Origin: Tritrichomonas musculus
Lineage: Eukaryota > Parabasalia > Tritrichomonadida > Tritrichomonadidae
NCBI GenBank assembly: GCA_039105265.1
Contig: JAPFFF010000023.1
Coordinates: forward strand, 1,240,001 to 1,304,000
Length of the DNA stretch: 64,000 nt
Direction: 5' to 3'
Below are positions 10,884-19,388 of the stretch, piece after piece (positions within the stretch are counted from its first letter, which is position 1; every line of letters starts with the position of its first letter). The notes below the pieces were generated by a model. The model was not told the DNA's origin. It saw only the letters and a program-made list of their open reading frames with translations, and ran no database searches. The translations under genes were made by a program, and so were the position numbers.

Positions 10884-10985
10884 TATAAAAACTATTTAAT
10901 CGAAAATTATGAAATTTTATCGAAATAGACCCAGACCTGTTTTAAATTTATATATAATTTATTATATATTTCATTTCAATATTGC

Positions 10986-11219
10986 CGTGCTACATGTGAT
11001 GGATATTTAGATGGCGAAACCGAACTTCATGCGTCATTTGTCTCACGTGATGAATACTGTGATTCTCTTGTTTGGTATGCTAATTTAACGCCTCCAGATG
11101 AAAACAGAAAATATAAATATACATTAAACCATGATAGATTTAAAGTGTGGTTCACTGATACAAAAGGTAATGAAATAATACCTGATAACTTCACATTATT
11201 CCTTAAATTTGAATATTAA
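10986..11219 (+). pseudogene. Small capsid-like protein remnant (Polinton block A)
   Basis: A C-terminal piece without a start, ending in FKVWFTDTKGNEIIPDNFTL. The piece ending at 30246 in block D has the matching FKIWFTDLYGNSIEPSAF, also preceded by a GYCD/EYCDS segment. By position next to the capsid and fibre genes it may be the Polinton minor capsid (penton) protein, but that is an inference. Broken. Confidence 0.45.
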
Positions 11220-11252
11220 AAATATTTATTTTTATAATTAATAAATTAATAA

Positions 11253-11921
11253 ATGACTGCAATAATTACAAAACAAAATGCAAAAGATGGAGCATTCACT
11301 GGTGGTGGAGGTGGTTGTCCCGATAAAGATTCAGAATTTAAAAACATTCATGTTCATGGTGATGCCACTATTGATGGTGACATAATAATGTCTTCAACAA
11401 ATCCTCAAAGTTTAACAATAAGACTTGATGACATTGACGCCTCAGTTTCTTCATACAATCAACAAACCATGAAATTTACGGATGAATTAAACAATCATGA
11501 ATCAAGAATTACAACATTAGAAGATAAACAAGATAACACAAATGACAATATCATATTTGAAAATGGATTACATGATTTTATAATAACTTCAGATAAATTA
11601 ACGGGAAATTTAGATCAACCAGAAATGAATTTGTTATCAATCAAAACTGAATTTGGTGAATATATCGGTGATGTATTCGAAATAGAATTACCTGCATATA
11701 TGAAATTACCAAAAGCAATTATAACTAAAACTTCTAAAGAAAACATGTTTAAAAATCCTATTGTTAACATTTCAAATGGAAATTATGAGTTGGTTTATCA
11801 AGAAGATGACGTTAGAGCAAAAATATATATGTCAAATAAAAAAGGTGATACACCATTAAATTTATATACATCTGGATTAATGAAAAAAAAATTATATCGC
11901 AAATCAAAAAACAAATGTTAG
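11253..11921 (+). CDS. Fibre-like Polinton protein (block A), 222 aa
   Basis: Starts MTAIITKQNAKDGAFTGGGG and is clearly related to the minus-strand gene at 21558-22337 in block D, which starts MTAILTKQNALDGALVGG. Shared layout: a conserved N-terminal 30 residues, a Gly-rich patch, a VHGDATID-type strand, a heptad-like helical region (about residues 60-95, DDIDASVSS...ESRITTLEDK) and a beta-rich C-terminal half ending with a YTSGLMK stretch. A short N-terminal anchor, coiled coil and beta head is how trimeric fibres or spikes are built, so a virion surface role is inferred. The copy is shorter than its partner and belongs to a broken block. Confidence 0.55.
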   Translation: MTAIITKQNAKDGAFTGGGGGCPDKDSEFKNIHVHGDATIDGDIIMSSTNPQSLTIRLDDIDASVSSYNQQTMKFTDELNNHESRITTLEDKQDNTNDNIIFENGLHDFIITSDKLTGNLDQPEMNLLSIKTEFGEYIGDVFEIELPAYMKLPKAIITKTSKENMFKNPIVNISNGNYELVYQEDDVRAKIYMSNKKGDTPLNLYTSGLMKKKLYRKSKNKC

Positions 11922-12083
11922 TTGTGACAAAGCTAATGATTCAAATAAATTAGTAAATCTTAGGTGTAATACAATAGATGCGGACAATTGCTTTAAATTA
12001 TATCGTTCACCATTGCCCGACTTCTATGAAATGAAAGCTTACGGTGTAATAGATGATAAAACAAATCCTTTATATTATGCTGA

Positions 12084-12785
12084 TTGGGATATATTCCAGG
12101 TAGTCCTGAATTTGATAAATTAATTGAAGGTCAAACTTTTGAATTTCATGATGAAGCATTCGGTACTGATTACAAAATGACTAAACAAGGTAATGAATGG
12201 GTAGGTACTAATTACAGTTTCAATATACCCCTGAAATTAACACGTAAAAATCCTGGTTCTCATGAAGTAGCCTTTATATGTATTGCTAAAAATGAAGCTA
12301 ATAAAAAAGTATTACACACTTTCGCTGGTTATGATAATCAAGGAAACTCATTTGAGTTATTAGTTAATAAAGGAATGTTAGCACCTAAAGATAACTGTAA
12401 AATTCAAACATATAAAGAAAATAATGATGCATGGAGGGTTTACATTTACCCCGTCAAAGATTTTGCTAATTGTACATATTCAGCAACTTTGAACATTAAT
12501 AATAAAACTTATGACTTCATTGTTGACTTCGAATATAAATTATCGGGATTAAATAACTACAAACTTCAATCCGACAATTATTTTGAATTACTTGAATACC
12601 ATTATACTTCATCTTTGCGAGTCGGTAATCCTCCATATGGTTTAATATTATATATGCCAAAAGATGATGAATTATTTTATACTATTGCTGAATTCAACGG
12701 AGTTCTTGAAGCCGACGAAGATGAGGTTCAACCCTTCTGTATCGACCTTAGAGATGGCGTCAGTAGCGATGTTGTTCTGGAGTAG
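12084..12785 (+). pseudogene. Unknown beta-rich Polinton protein (block A), broken
   Basis: A frame of 233 residues rich in Tyr, Asn and alternating hydrophobic residues, suggesting a beta-sandwich (TNYSFNIPLKLTRKNPGSHE...). There is no clear ATG at its beginning, and similar coding-like sequence continues upstream, so this is a broken gene. The final 25-30 residues lie in distinctly more GC-rich DNA than the rest, which suggests a sequence junction near 12715. No domain recognised; position after the fibre-like gene suggests a structural role. Confidence 0.4.
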
Positions 12786-12888
12786 TATATACGAGTCGGT
12801 TTCCGCGGGGCCACGCTACGCTTAAGCCCACACGTCAACACGAACTCGTGATAAAAAAAAAAATAAAAAAAATTTTTCTTCAACTTGT
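12786..12888. other. GC-rich to A-rich transition at block A/B border
   Basis: Holds a GC-rich stretch (TTTCCGCGGGGCCACGCTAC) and then a run of A. ACGAGT near 12792 and ACTCGT near 12844 are inverted. It may be an element end, but no matching partner end was found. Confidence 0.35.
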
Positions 12889-13125
12889 TTTTTCTTGAAG
12901 TACTACTAGGGACCTAAACAACTACCTCGGGTCCCCACTACTTGTTTTTTCTTGAAGTACTACTAGGGACCTAAACAACTACCTCGGGTCCCCACTACTA
13001 CTAGGGACCTAAACAACTACCTCGGGTCCCCACTACTTGTTTTTTCTTGAAGTACTACTAGGGACCTAAACAACTACCTCGGGTCCCCACTACTACTAGG
13101 GACCTAAACAACTACCTCGGGTCCC
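12889..13125. repeat. Tandem stem-loop array, five GGGACC...GGTCCC hairpins
   Basis: Five copies of ACTAGGGACCTAAACAACTA followed by CCTCGGGTCCC start at 12905, 12962, 13000, 13057 and 13095. Spacings alternate 57 and 38 bases, so the true unit is about 95 bases containing two hairpins. The longer spacing is filled by TTGTTTTTTCTTGAAGTACT. Each copy can fold through GGGACC pairing with GGTCCC over a loop of about 15 bases. The array lies exactly between two convergent genes and ends at the stop of the minus-strand gene at 13126. Candidate roles: element border repeat, transcription end signal or replication-linked repeat. Confidence 0.85.
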
Positions 13126-13374
13126 TCATAGTCTATTTTGATGTTCAGCTATAGAGATACGTGCACCAATTGACTTCAATAATAACTTAGCTTTTTCAAT
13201 GTCTTCAAAGAGTTCTTTGTATGACTTGATTATATTTATCATTATATCGAATTGACTAGCTATTTTATCATCATCTTCATTCATACATTTTCCAAATATC
13301 TTGTCTTTAATAACTTTAAATTTTGCATATAGAGCTTCTGCGTCATTATTCAGTCCGTTAAGAGCGCTATTCAT
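13126..13374 (-). CDS. Small helical protein of Polinton block B, 82 aa
   Basis: MNSALNGLNNDAEALYAKFK... is predicted all-helical with heptad-like spacing of Leu/Ile, and has no recognised domain. The stop codon directly abuts the stem-loop array. Downstream neighbour of the 81-aa gene on the same strand, 41 bases apart, so the two may be transcribed together. Function unknown. Confidence 0.5.
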   Translation of the reverse strand: MNSALNGLNNDAEALYAKFKVIKDKIFGKCMNEDDDKIASQFDIMINIIKSYKELFEDIEKAKLLLKSIGARISIAEHQNRL

Positions 13375-13415
13375 TTAAGACAAAAATAAAAAAAATAACA
13401 ATAAAATAAAAGAAG

Positions 13416-13661
13416 TTAAATTTTACTAAGTAGTTCGTCTATATGAGGTAGTTCAGTTTTTTCAGTTTGAACACCTACATCTAGAAGTTCTTCTTTCTCT
13501 TCTTCTTCTTTCTCTTGATGTTCATAATAGTTTTTATACAAGCCCAATCGCTTTTTTTTCTTTGGGAACTTGGTAATGTTTCTTTCTTTGTCATCAAGAG
13601 GATAATGACGAGGTCCATTATTATCAATTCCTTCAACAATGATTGTCCCCCACTTGCTCAT
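13416..13661 (-). CDS. Small acidic protein with an xQT motif, 81 aa
   Basis: N-terminal half is basic (FPKKKKRLGLYKNY, a possible nuclear localisation signal), followed by an acidic run (EKEEEEKEELL) and then DVGVQTEKTELPHIDELL. The GVQTE piece resembles dynein light chain LC8 binding motifs, and similar xQT pieces occur in the next plus-strand proteins. No enzyme domain. It diverges from the HNH gene with 51 bases between the two ATGs, leaving room for a small bidirectional promoter. Function unknown. Confidence 0.5.
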   Translation of the reverse strand: MSKWGTIIVEGIDNNGPRHYPLDDKERNITKFPKKKKRLGLYKNYYEHQEKEEEEKEELLDVGVQTEKTELPHIDELLSKI

Positions 13662-13712
13662 ACAAAAATAAAAATGAAATGAAAATATTTAAATCATTCA
13701 AAAAGTGAGAAA

Positions 13713-14048
13713 ATGTCATTTGTACCACTCAAAGGCTTTACTAACGACTATGAGATATTGAATAGGTACCCCTTTACTATAAGACGTAAGAGTAATCATT
13801 TTATATGCAAAGATGCAAAACATATAAAGGGGTATATACGTGTATGTCTAAATGGCGACTACTACTTGAAACATGTACTTATTGCAAGACAGTTCATACC
13901 TAATGATGACCCACAACATAAAATAGAGGTAGACCATATCAATAGGAATAGGGCTGATTACCATCTAAGCAACTTAAGATGGATAACCCCAACTGATAGT
14001 AACTATAACAGGGATATGCCCAAAATTATAAATGCGAGGGCAGATTAA
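13713..14048 (+). CDS. HNH homing-type endonuclease, 111 aa
   Basis: A compact endonuclease of the NUMOD4/HNH type seen in phage, giant virus and selfish genes. The N-terminal half (residues about 10-60) has the NUMOD-like pattern with YEILNRYPFTIRR and GYIRVCLNGDYYLKHVLIAR, and the HNH core follows: HVLIARQFIP, then VDHINRNRADYHLSNLRWIT and DSNYNR. The first His and the DH-N-N residues of the metal site are present. It likely nicks or cuts DNA to promote its own spread or to fend off related elements. It overlaps the end of the opposite-strand gene by 23 bases. Frame intact; one of the best-supported genes of the block. Confidence 0.88.
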   Translation: MSFVPLKGFTNDYEILNRYPFTIRRKSNHFICKDAKHIKGYIRVCLNGDYYLKHVLIARQFIPNDDPQHKIEVDHINRNRADYHLSNLRWITPTDSNYNRDMPKIINARAD

Positions 14049-14277
14049 CTATATATAGTTCTAAGAACTCCAAAGCAAAGTGTTCAATTCGACCTAAAAA
14101 ATCAACATCATTATCTATCCTCATTATTTGAAGATGTTCAGGTTTGAAATACTGAGCTGATAATTCTTTTATAGTCTTCATCAATTTTTTTCTTCTAGTT
14201 TCATCACTCTCTACACTATATTCATGGATGTTCGATAGAATTCTAACGAGGATATACATACGGTCTGATTGAGACAT
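14026..14277 (-). CDS. Small helical protein of Polinton block B, 83 aa
   Basis: Taken from the internal ATG (MSQSDRMYILVRILSNIHEY...), because the longer frame would run into the divergent protease gene. All-helical and amphipathic, with no domain recognised. It diverges from the protease gene with only a few bases between the start codons, and its 3' end overlaps the HNH gene tail-to-tail. Function unknown. Confidence 0.45.
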   Translation of the reverse strand: MSQSDRMYILVRILSNIHEYSVESDETRRKKLMKTIKELSAQYFKPEHLQIMRIDNDVDFLGRIEHFALEFLELYIVNLPSHL

Positions 14278-14292
14278 TTTATAATGATAAAA

Positions 14293-15840
14293 ATGACAAG
14301 TGATAAAGGCACACAAACTAAACCTAACAATAAAATACAACTACTACAATGTACTTTTAAATTTCGACCTAAACTAGTTGATAGAGATGTTGCAAGATTA
14401 ACAAGAGGCTTGGGTCAAACTATATGGAAGTTCTCTAATAATCAAATAAATCTACAAAAATTATATGAGACATATTTAAATACTAGTATAGCTTTTAAAG
14501 ACGTACTTGAATTTGCTAATAGACTCAAGAGAGAGAGACCAAAAGCAAAATTTACAGGTTGTGTTTTTGCAATTAAGAAAAATCAAGATGATAAAGATGA
14601 ACATGGACATTACATAACAGTATTAAAGCCATATCAATATACTCTCCAGGAATCAACAACAGGTATATTAACAGAGATAAAATTACATTATGATATTATC
14701 AACATAAGGATATCTCGAATGAAGACTGAGGAGGAAAAACAAGCAGCTAGAGAACTGAGAGAGCAGATGAAAGAAAGAACATTGAAAAGTGATAAGAAAG
14801 AATATAAAACTAGAGGTATTCAAACAGATGATATACCAGAATTGGCTCCATTACCCAGACCTCCAACTTTAAATCGAAATGATTATCATCTTAACCTTAG
14901 GAAAATCGGTAGGAACCGACCCACAAATGTTGAGCCACCAACAAGGGATAAAAATCCAAACAGAATTCAACTTTTACTTCAAAGTAGTACAAATTTAGAC
15001 GAGGATGATAGACCTAAGAAAAAATCAAAACAACCTAAGACAAAATCAAAACGACCTCGTTCACCTTCACCTCCACCTCCACCACCTCCTCCTCCTTCAT
15101 CACCACCTCCACAGTTTCCATCATCACATACCTCTCGAGGTACTAGTCCACCTCCAAGACAACCCCGTATGACACCACAGAAGGCAGGAGAGTATACAGT
15201 AGACCAAGGACGTCATAAAATTCATGATTGGAGGAGTTTAGTCAATGATGAAAATATAGACGAAGATGTTATTGATGACTACTTGAAACTTCTATATGAA
15301 AAAGGAAAGAGATTGAATAAACAACCTGGTCAAAATGAAGCAGAGTTTGATAAAAAGAAAATATTGGTTTTACCTACTGCATTTTATACCCTCCTTTCTA
15401 TAGCATATGAGACTAATGATATGGAAAAAATACATGAACTGATGAAAAGTCCTATCTCAGGTAAACAGTCATTTTCAAAGTTCGATAAAGTATTTGTCCC
15501 CATTTGCTCAGATGGAGAACATTGGGTTTTATGTATTGTTCGATATTCAAAGAAAATAATCGAATGCTATGACTCTGAGAATAAGTCAATGGCACCAGAG
15601 GTAAAGACACTTAATAAGTATATCAATATTTCAGCAACAGGTAAGTTAAAAGCAAAATATTATGATGTACCTAGTCAAAGGAATAACAAGGATTGTGGAG
15701 TGTTTCTAATGGAATCTTGTCGTACCTTTTTGCATGAAGGAGATGGTAAGAATAAACAACGCAATATGCCAGATATTAGAAAGAGAATACTTCGAGAACT
15801 TCAAAACAATGAATTAGAAACAGGTGTTGTATATAAATAA
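14293..15840 (+). CDS. Ulp1/adenain-type cysteine protease of Polinton block B, about 515 aa
   Basis: C-terminal 200 residues are a C48-like protease: an RSLVNDENIDEDVIDDYLKL entry segment, the catalytic His in SDGEHWVLCIV, Asp in IECYDSEN, and the oxyanion Gln and nucleophile Cys in PSQRNNKDCGVF. In Polintons this enzyme matures capsid proteins. Ahead of it lie an N-terminal domain of about 180 residues that I do not recognise and a Pro/Ser/Lys-rich linker (a run of nine prolines near 15070-15100). Two LC8-like motifs occur, DKGTQTKP near the start and TRGIQTDDIPEL before the linker. Start set at 14293; the ATG at 14284 is an alternative. Ends 21 bases before the next gene. Frame intact. Confidence 0.88.
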   Translation: MTSDKGTQTKPNNKIQLLQCTFKFRPKLVDRDVARLTRGLGQTIWKFSNNQINLQKLYETYLNTSIAFKDVLEFANRLKRERPKAKFTGCVFAIKKNQDDKDEHGHYITVLKPYQYTLQESTTGILTEIKLHYDIINIRISRMKTEEEKQAARELREQMKERTLKSDKKEYKTRGIQTDDIPELAPLPRPPTLNRNDYHLNLRKIGRNRPTNVEPPTRDKNPNRIQLLLQSSTNLDEDDRPKKKSKQPKTKSKRPRSPSPPPPPPPPPSSPPPQFPSSHTSRGTSPPPRQPRMTPQKAGEYTVDQGRHKIHDWRSLVNDENIDEDVIDDYLKLLYEKGKRLNKQPGQNEAEFDKKKILVLPTAFYTLLSIAYETNDMEKIHELMKSPISGKQSFSKFDKVFVPICSDGEHWVLCIVRYSKKIIECYDSENKSMAPEVKTLNKYINISATGKLKAKYYDVPSQRNNKDCGVFLMESCRTFLHEGDGKNKQRNMPDIRKRILRELQNNELETGVVYK

Positions 15841-15861
15841 AGACTTTTTATTCAACTCGAA

Positions 15862-16863
15862 ATGGAATTACCACCAAGTGTTAAAACTCTTTATCCTAAT
15901 CGAGATAATATAGTTAATGATGGTAATACACCTCTTCCAATCGAAACAGCCTACTTCCTTGAGGATGCTCAACATGATAAAGCTAAGTTTAATAGGTATT
16001 GGTTTAATTTCCCACCAGAATGGTCAACTGCAAACAAAGGGGAATCTATTGTTGGCGTTCTTTCAGCACATATCATTAAGAGACGACGCAAAATGGAAGT
16101 AGAGATTGAAATATATAAGATACATAAGAAAACATATGAGTTTGTTTGTGGTGGAACATGGAATGATGGAACACTAAAAGAAGACTATATAACTGGTTCA
16201 AATCATGAATATGGGTGCTTTAAAGTCATTGATTGGGTGTCAGTCGATGGAGATTTACGTGGATTTTTTGATGCAGTTAATAGTGCTTTCAAGTCATACA
16301 TTAGAACTTCTAAATTAGAAAAATTTGTACAAAATGATGACGATATACAAGATAGAGATATACAAACAGATGGATATTATGATAAAAATGGTTTTCATGA
16401 AATTATTTATACAGAAAGAAATAAAGCAGAGAATCATAAATACTACTATACTAACAGTAAGAATGAACAAGATTGGGATTATACTGCACCATATATGAAC
16501 TTTTTCCAACTTAAATCCTGGAATGAAGACTTTGCAGATGTATTTAATATAGGTAATGGAATATTTCAAAATAAACCAGAAAAATATCAAACATGGCACA
16601 AGGAATTGATATTTGATAATATATGGGACAGACAATCATGTAAAATATATTCATCTATAGGTGAACAAGCATTGCATAACTATATTGGAGATAGTGATGT
16701 TGAATATAGTCCTATTAAGTACTTCAAGTTAAACTCAATGGACCAAAAGTTTTGGATAGACTTCTATAGTAAAGCCCATTATAATTGTCCAACAAAACTA
16801 CCTCCAAATGATTCATTTGTAATCGAAATGCAATTCCTTCAATACGATAAGATGTTTATTTAA
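15862..16863 (+). CDS. Unknown Polinton block B protein, 333 aa
   Basis: Sits between protease and integrase with short gaps (21 and 6 bases), so it is almost certainly an element gene. Begins MELPPSVKTLYPNRDN; the first 140 residues look beta-rich and contain KGESIVGVLSAHIIKRRRKM, the sort of strand seen in small capsid proteins, but I cannot show that relationship. The middle carries another xQT motif (DRDIQTDGYYD). The second half is rich in Trp, Tyr and Phe with no known domain. A structural role (penton or accessory capsid protein) is a guess from position and composition. Confidence 0.6.
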   Translation: MELPPSVKTLYPNRDNIVNDGNTPLPIETAYFLEDAQHDKAKFNRYWFNFPPEWSTANKGESIVGVLSAHIIKRRRKMEVEIEIYKIHKKTYEFVCGGTWNDGTLKEDYITGSNHEYGCFKVIDWVSVDGDLRGFFDAVNSAFKSYIRTSKLEKFVQNDDDIQDRDIQTDGYYDKNGFHEIIYTERNKAENHKYYYTNSKNEQDWDYTAPYMNFFQLKSWNEDFADVFNIGNGIFQNKPEKYQTWHKELIFDNIWDRQSCKIYSSIGEQALHNYIGDSDVEYSPIKYFKLNSMDQKFWIDFYSKAHYNCPTKLPPNDSFVIEMQFLQYDKMFI

Positions 16864-16869
16864 AAATAA

Positions 16870-17988
16870 ATGAGTAAAGACGAACCAAGCCCATATGAAA
16901 AATTATACAACAAAGCTAAATGGAGGACCTTGGACAAATACCTTAGCATGGCAAAACAAGAGAATCTGAATGAAGAGGAAGCAAAGAAATACTTTGATGA
17001 AAGAGTAGTACATGATAAGAGAGTACCTAAAGCACAATATATACCTATTGTATCCAAACATCCTGATGGTTATCAAATGGATACCTTCATTAACAATAAA
17101 GAGGCAGGTGGGTTGAATTATCTAATGTTCATCAATATTAACACTCGAAAAGCATATGCATATCCTATGAATGGTAAAGGAGCAAGGGAAGTATTAACAG
17201 CACTTCATAAATTTGTTAATGATGTACCTCATGTATATTCAATAACAAGTGATGAGGATGCTGCATATTTATCATCAACTGTATTAGACTTCATGAGAGA
17301 GAAGAACATAAAATACCGAACAACTACTGAGAATAACCATAATGTACTTGGCATTATTAATAGGTTTATGAGAACTATAAGAGATGCTATTGGTGAAAAT
17401 AGGTTTATTCAACCAAAGGAGATGCATGATTTGGTAAACATATATAATAACTCTCCTCATAGGTCTTTAGATAATAAAGCACCTAATGATATTACTCCAG
17501 AGGATGAAATAAAGTACATCCAAAAGAATGCACGCATTAATCCATACCATTTTAATCCAGGTGAGAAGGTCAGGTTAGTACTCGAAAAAGAACCATTTGG
17601 TAAAAGAAGAAGTAATTTGTCCAATGAGTCTTATATAGTTGACTCGCAAAAAGGTAACCAGTTTGTGGTCAGGTCCAAAGATGGTTCAACAAGTTCATTC
17701 CCTGGATATAGGTTGTTAAGGACAAGAGACAAAAGGATTAAAGTAGCTGAAAGACTAAATGAAGGTAAAGAAGGTATTATTGAAAAAATATATAACTTTG
17801 ATGAAGATACTGGTAAGTATGATTTAAAATGGGAAGGAGTCGAAGGTGATGATGCCTTTGCTAGACAAACTATTAGAGATGTAAGGAGAGGTAATCCATT
17901 AGTACTTGGTACAGCAGAAAGACAATATTGGTTGGAACAAAAGAAGAAAGGAGAACCAATACCAGATAAAATTATGAAATACATTTAA
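16870..17988 (+). CDS. Polinton integrase with chromo-like C-terminus, 372 aa
   Basis: Retrovirus-like (rve) integrase that would join element ends to host DNA. The core lies at about residues 60-210: YQMDTFINNK gives the first Asp, NYLMFININTRKAYAYPM the following strand, YSITSDEDAAYLSS the second Asp, and NNHNVLGIINRFMRTIRD the third catalytic region. After that come the PHRSLDNKAPNDIT helix typical of the family, an SH3-like piece, and near residues 295-345 a chromo-like segment (GKYDLKWEGVE) known from Polinton integrases, where it may guide insertion toward particular chromatin. Only 6 bases separate it from the preceding gene. Frame intact. Confidence 0.9.
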   Translation: MSKDEPSPYEKLYNKAKWRTLDKYLSMAKQENLNEEEAKKYFDERVVHDKRVPKAQYIPIVSKHPDGYQMDTFINNKEAGGLNYLMFININTRKAYAYPMNGKGAREVLTALHKFVNDVPHVYSITSDEDAAYLSSTVLDFMREKNIKYRTTTENNHNVLGIINRFMRTIRDAIGENRFIQPKEMHDLVNIYNNSPHRSLDNKAPNDITPEDEIKYIQKNARINPYHFNPGEKVRLVLEKEPFGKRRSNLSNESYIVDSQKGNQFVVRSKDGSTSSFPGYRLLRTRDKRIKVAERLNEGKEGIIEKIYNFDEDTGKYDLKWEGVEGDDAFARQTIRDVRRGNPLVLGTAERQYWLEQKKKGEPIPDKIMKYI

Positions 17989-17998
17989 AAATTTGTAA

Positions 17999-18865
17999 AT
18001 GGATGAACCCCCAAATGCAGAACTCATAAATAAAGTAGAAACATTGATTAAAGAAACCTTACGGAAGAACATGAAAGAGATAGATGGTGCATTGATTAAA
18101 CCATTATCACCTGATTATCCTTTTAGTACAAATGGTATATACTTTTTAATTGGTAAACCAGGTGCTGGTAAAAGTTTTTGGATATGGAGACATATTATGA
18201 TAACAGAGAGGTTGTTTAAACATCCATACTACCAAAAGATAATATTTTGCTCAAGCTCTGGTAAAATGGATAAAACAGCTGAAACACTTAATAAACAGAT
18301 ACAATCAAGAATCGATTATGTAAAGGAAAGAGAATTAATGAGTTATCTAAAACGACATCTTCGAAGAAAGATAAAGTATTATGCCATTGTCAAATATGTA
18401 CTATCTCGAATGAAAGAGACCAATGACGAAATGAGGAGGCTCATTGAGAAGCATCATTTAAATGAGCTCAATGATAAAATAATATATATAGCAAATAAGC
18501 TCGTCAAGTATGAAACATCATCATATTCATATAATACATTATTGATACTAGATGATTGTGCAGGTAGTGATTTATTAAAGAATGGTAATAGTGAATTTAT
18601 CAAGTTGTTAACCAAAACAAGACACTATAATTTAACATGTATCATGGCAATACAAACAATTCGATTTGTTCATATGAATGCTAAAAGGTTAGCAACAGAT
18701 ATCATATGTTATACAGGATATAGTGAGGAAGATTTTACGAGCTTGTTGCAACAAACAAATAACTCATTAAATACTAAACAGACAGTAGCTGAATACTTAC
18801 AACATAAAGAACCACATGAAAAATTCGTAATGAATATTTCTGCTAATAAGTACTATTTTGAATAA
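17999..18865 (+). CDS. A32-like DNA packaging ATPase of Polinton block B, 288 aa
   Basis: FtsK/HerA-superfamily ATPase expected to pump the genome into the capsid. Walker A is FLIGKPGAGKSFW (about residues 52-64), Walker B is LLILDDCAGSD (about 180-190), and TKTRHYNLTCIMAIQTIR after it matches the sensor strand of this family. A charged helical insertion between the two motifs (about residues 100-160) is larger than in the block D ATPase. Length normal. Follows the integrase by 10 bases on the same strand. It belongs to a different branch from the ATPases at 20845-21495 and 24096-24899, whose sequences are much closer to one another. Confidence 0.88.
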   Translation: MDEPPNAELINKVETLIKETLRKNMKEIDGALIKPLSPDYPFSTNGIYFLIGKPGAGKSFWIWRHIMITERLFKHPYYQKIIFCSSSGKMDKTAETLNKQIQSRIDYVKERELMSYLKRHLRRKIKYYAIVKYVLSRMKETNDEMRRLIEKHHLNELNDKIIYIANKLVKYETSSYSYNTLLILDDCAGSDLLKNGNSEFIKLLTKTRHYNLTCIMAIQTIRFVHMNAKRLATDIICYTGYSEEDFTSLLQQTNNSLNTKQTVAEYLQHKEPHEKFVMNISANKYYFE

Positions 18866-18883
18866 TTTTTTATTATTTTTTAA

Positions 18884-19339
18884 ATGGGAATTCAACGTCA
18901 TTCAGTAGAAGATTATTGGAAGCCAAATTATGCTAAACAAAAAGAATTTTCTCCATGGCAAACGATAATAAAAGGAGGAGTAGGTTTAGGTGGTAAATTA
19001 TTAATGGGAGCTGCAGATAGTTTTACTGGAGGTCTTGCAAGTAAATTATTGGATGCTTCAGCAGGTGGATTAACCAAGCATGCTGGTGTTATTAGTTCAG
19101 TTGCGAGAGGTCTTGGTGAAAGCTTCTTGAGCGATAAAACAAGAAATAGATTAGCAAACATAGCTGACACAGCATTAAAATATGTCCCAGAAGGAAATGT
19201 GAAAACTGCCTTGTCATCAATTAATAAATCTGCAAAAGGCGATTCAGTTGGTGCACCTCTTGAAAAGCCAACATTTTCATCTAATTCATTAAAAGAGAGT
19301 GAATTTACTACAAACAATCATGCGAGAACTTACATCTGA
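18884..19339 (+). CDS. Gly/Ala-rich minor virion-like protein of block B, 151 aa
   Basis: N-terminus MGIQRHSVEDYWKPNYAKQK, then a Gly/Ala-rich region with alternating small and hydrophobic residues (GGVGLGGKLLMGAADSF, GLASKLLDASAGG), and a polar tail. Similar composition is found in the pVI-like proteins at 20064-20384 and 25447-25812, although direct sequence similarity is weak. Such proteins may line the capsid interior or disturb membranes. Directly downstream of the packaging ATPase. Function inferred only from composition and place. Confidence 0.5.
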   Translation: MGIQRHSVEDYWKPNYAKQKEFSPWQTIIKGGVGLGGKLLMGAADSFTGGLASKLLDASAGGLTKHAGVISSVARGLGESFLSDKTRNRLANIADTALKYVPEGNVKTALSSINKSAKGDSVGAPLEKPTFSSNSLKESEFTTNNHARTYI

Positions 19340-19388
19340 TGAAAACTCAATAAAACTCAATTTATGGACTTTTTTTGTTTATTTTTAA

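Larger units (their letters stand above)
7417..12785 (+). mobile_element. Polinton/Maverick block A (broken), split by a mariner
   Basis: A run of plus-strand genes with Polinton-type structural proteins: a major capsid-like remnant, an unknown protein, a small capsid-like remnant, a fibre-like protein and a further unknown. Capsid and fibre proteins have clear relatives in block D. No integrase, protease or polymerase was found here, so it is a partial copy. It is broken in several places (at least five) and interrupted by the mariner at 9581-10883. Its right end meets the stem-loop array at 12889-13125. Moderately old, judged by the breaks, but protein similarity to block D is still easy to see. 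Confidence 0.8.

Noticed and set aside
12889-13125. CRISPR-like array
   Set aside because: Repeats alternate 57 and 38 bases, the spacers are repeats themselves, there are no cas genes, and the genome is eukaryotic.
16315-16635. 106-aa hydrophobic minus-strand frame with apparent membrane spans
   Set aside because: Lies antisense to the intact 333-aa Polinton gene; the hydrophobicity mirrors Asp/Asn/Tyr codons on the real strand.
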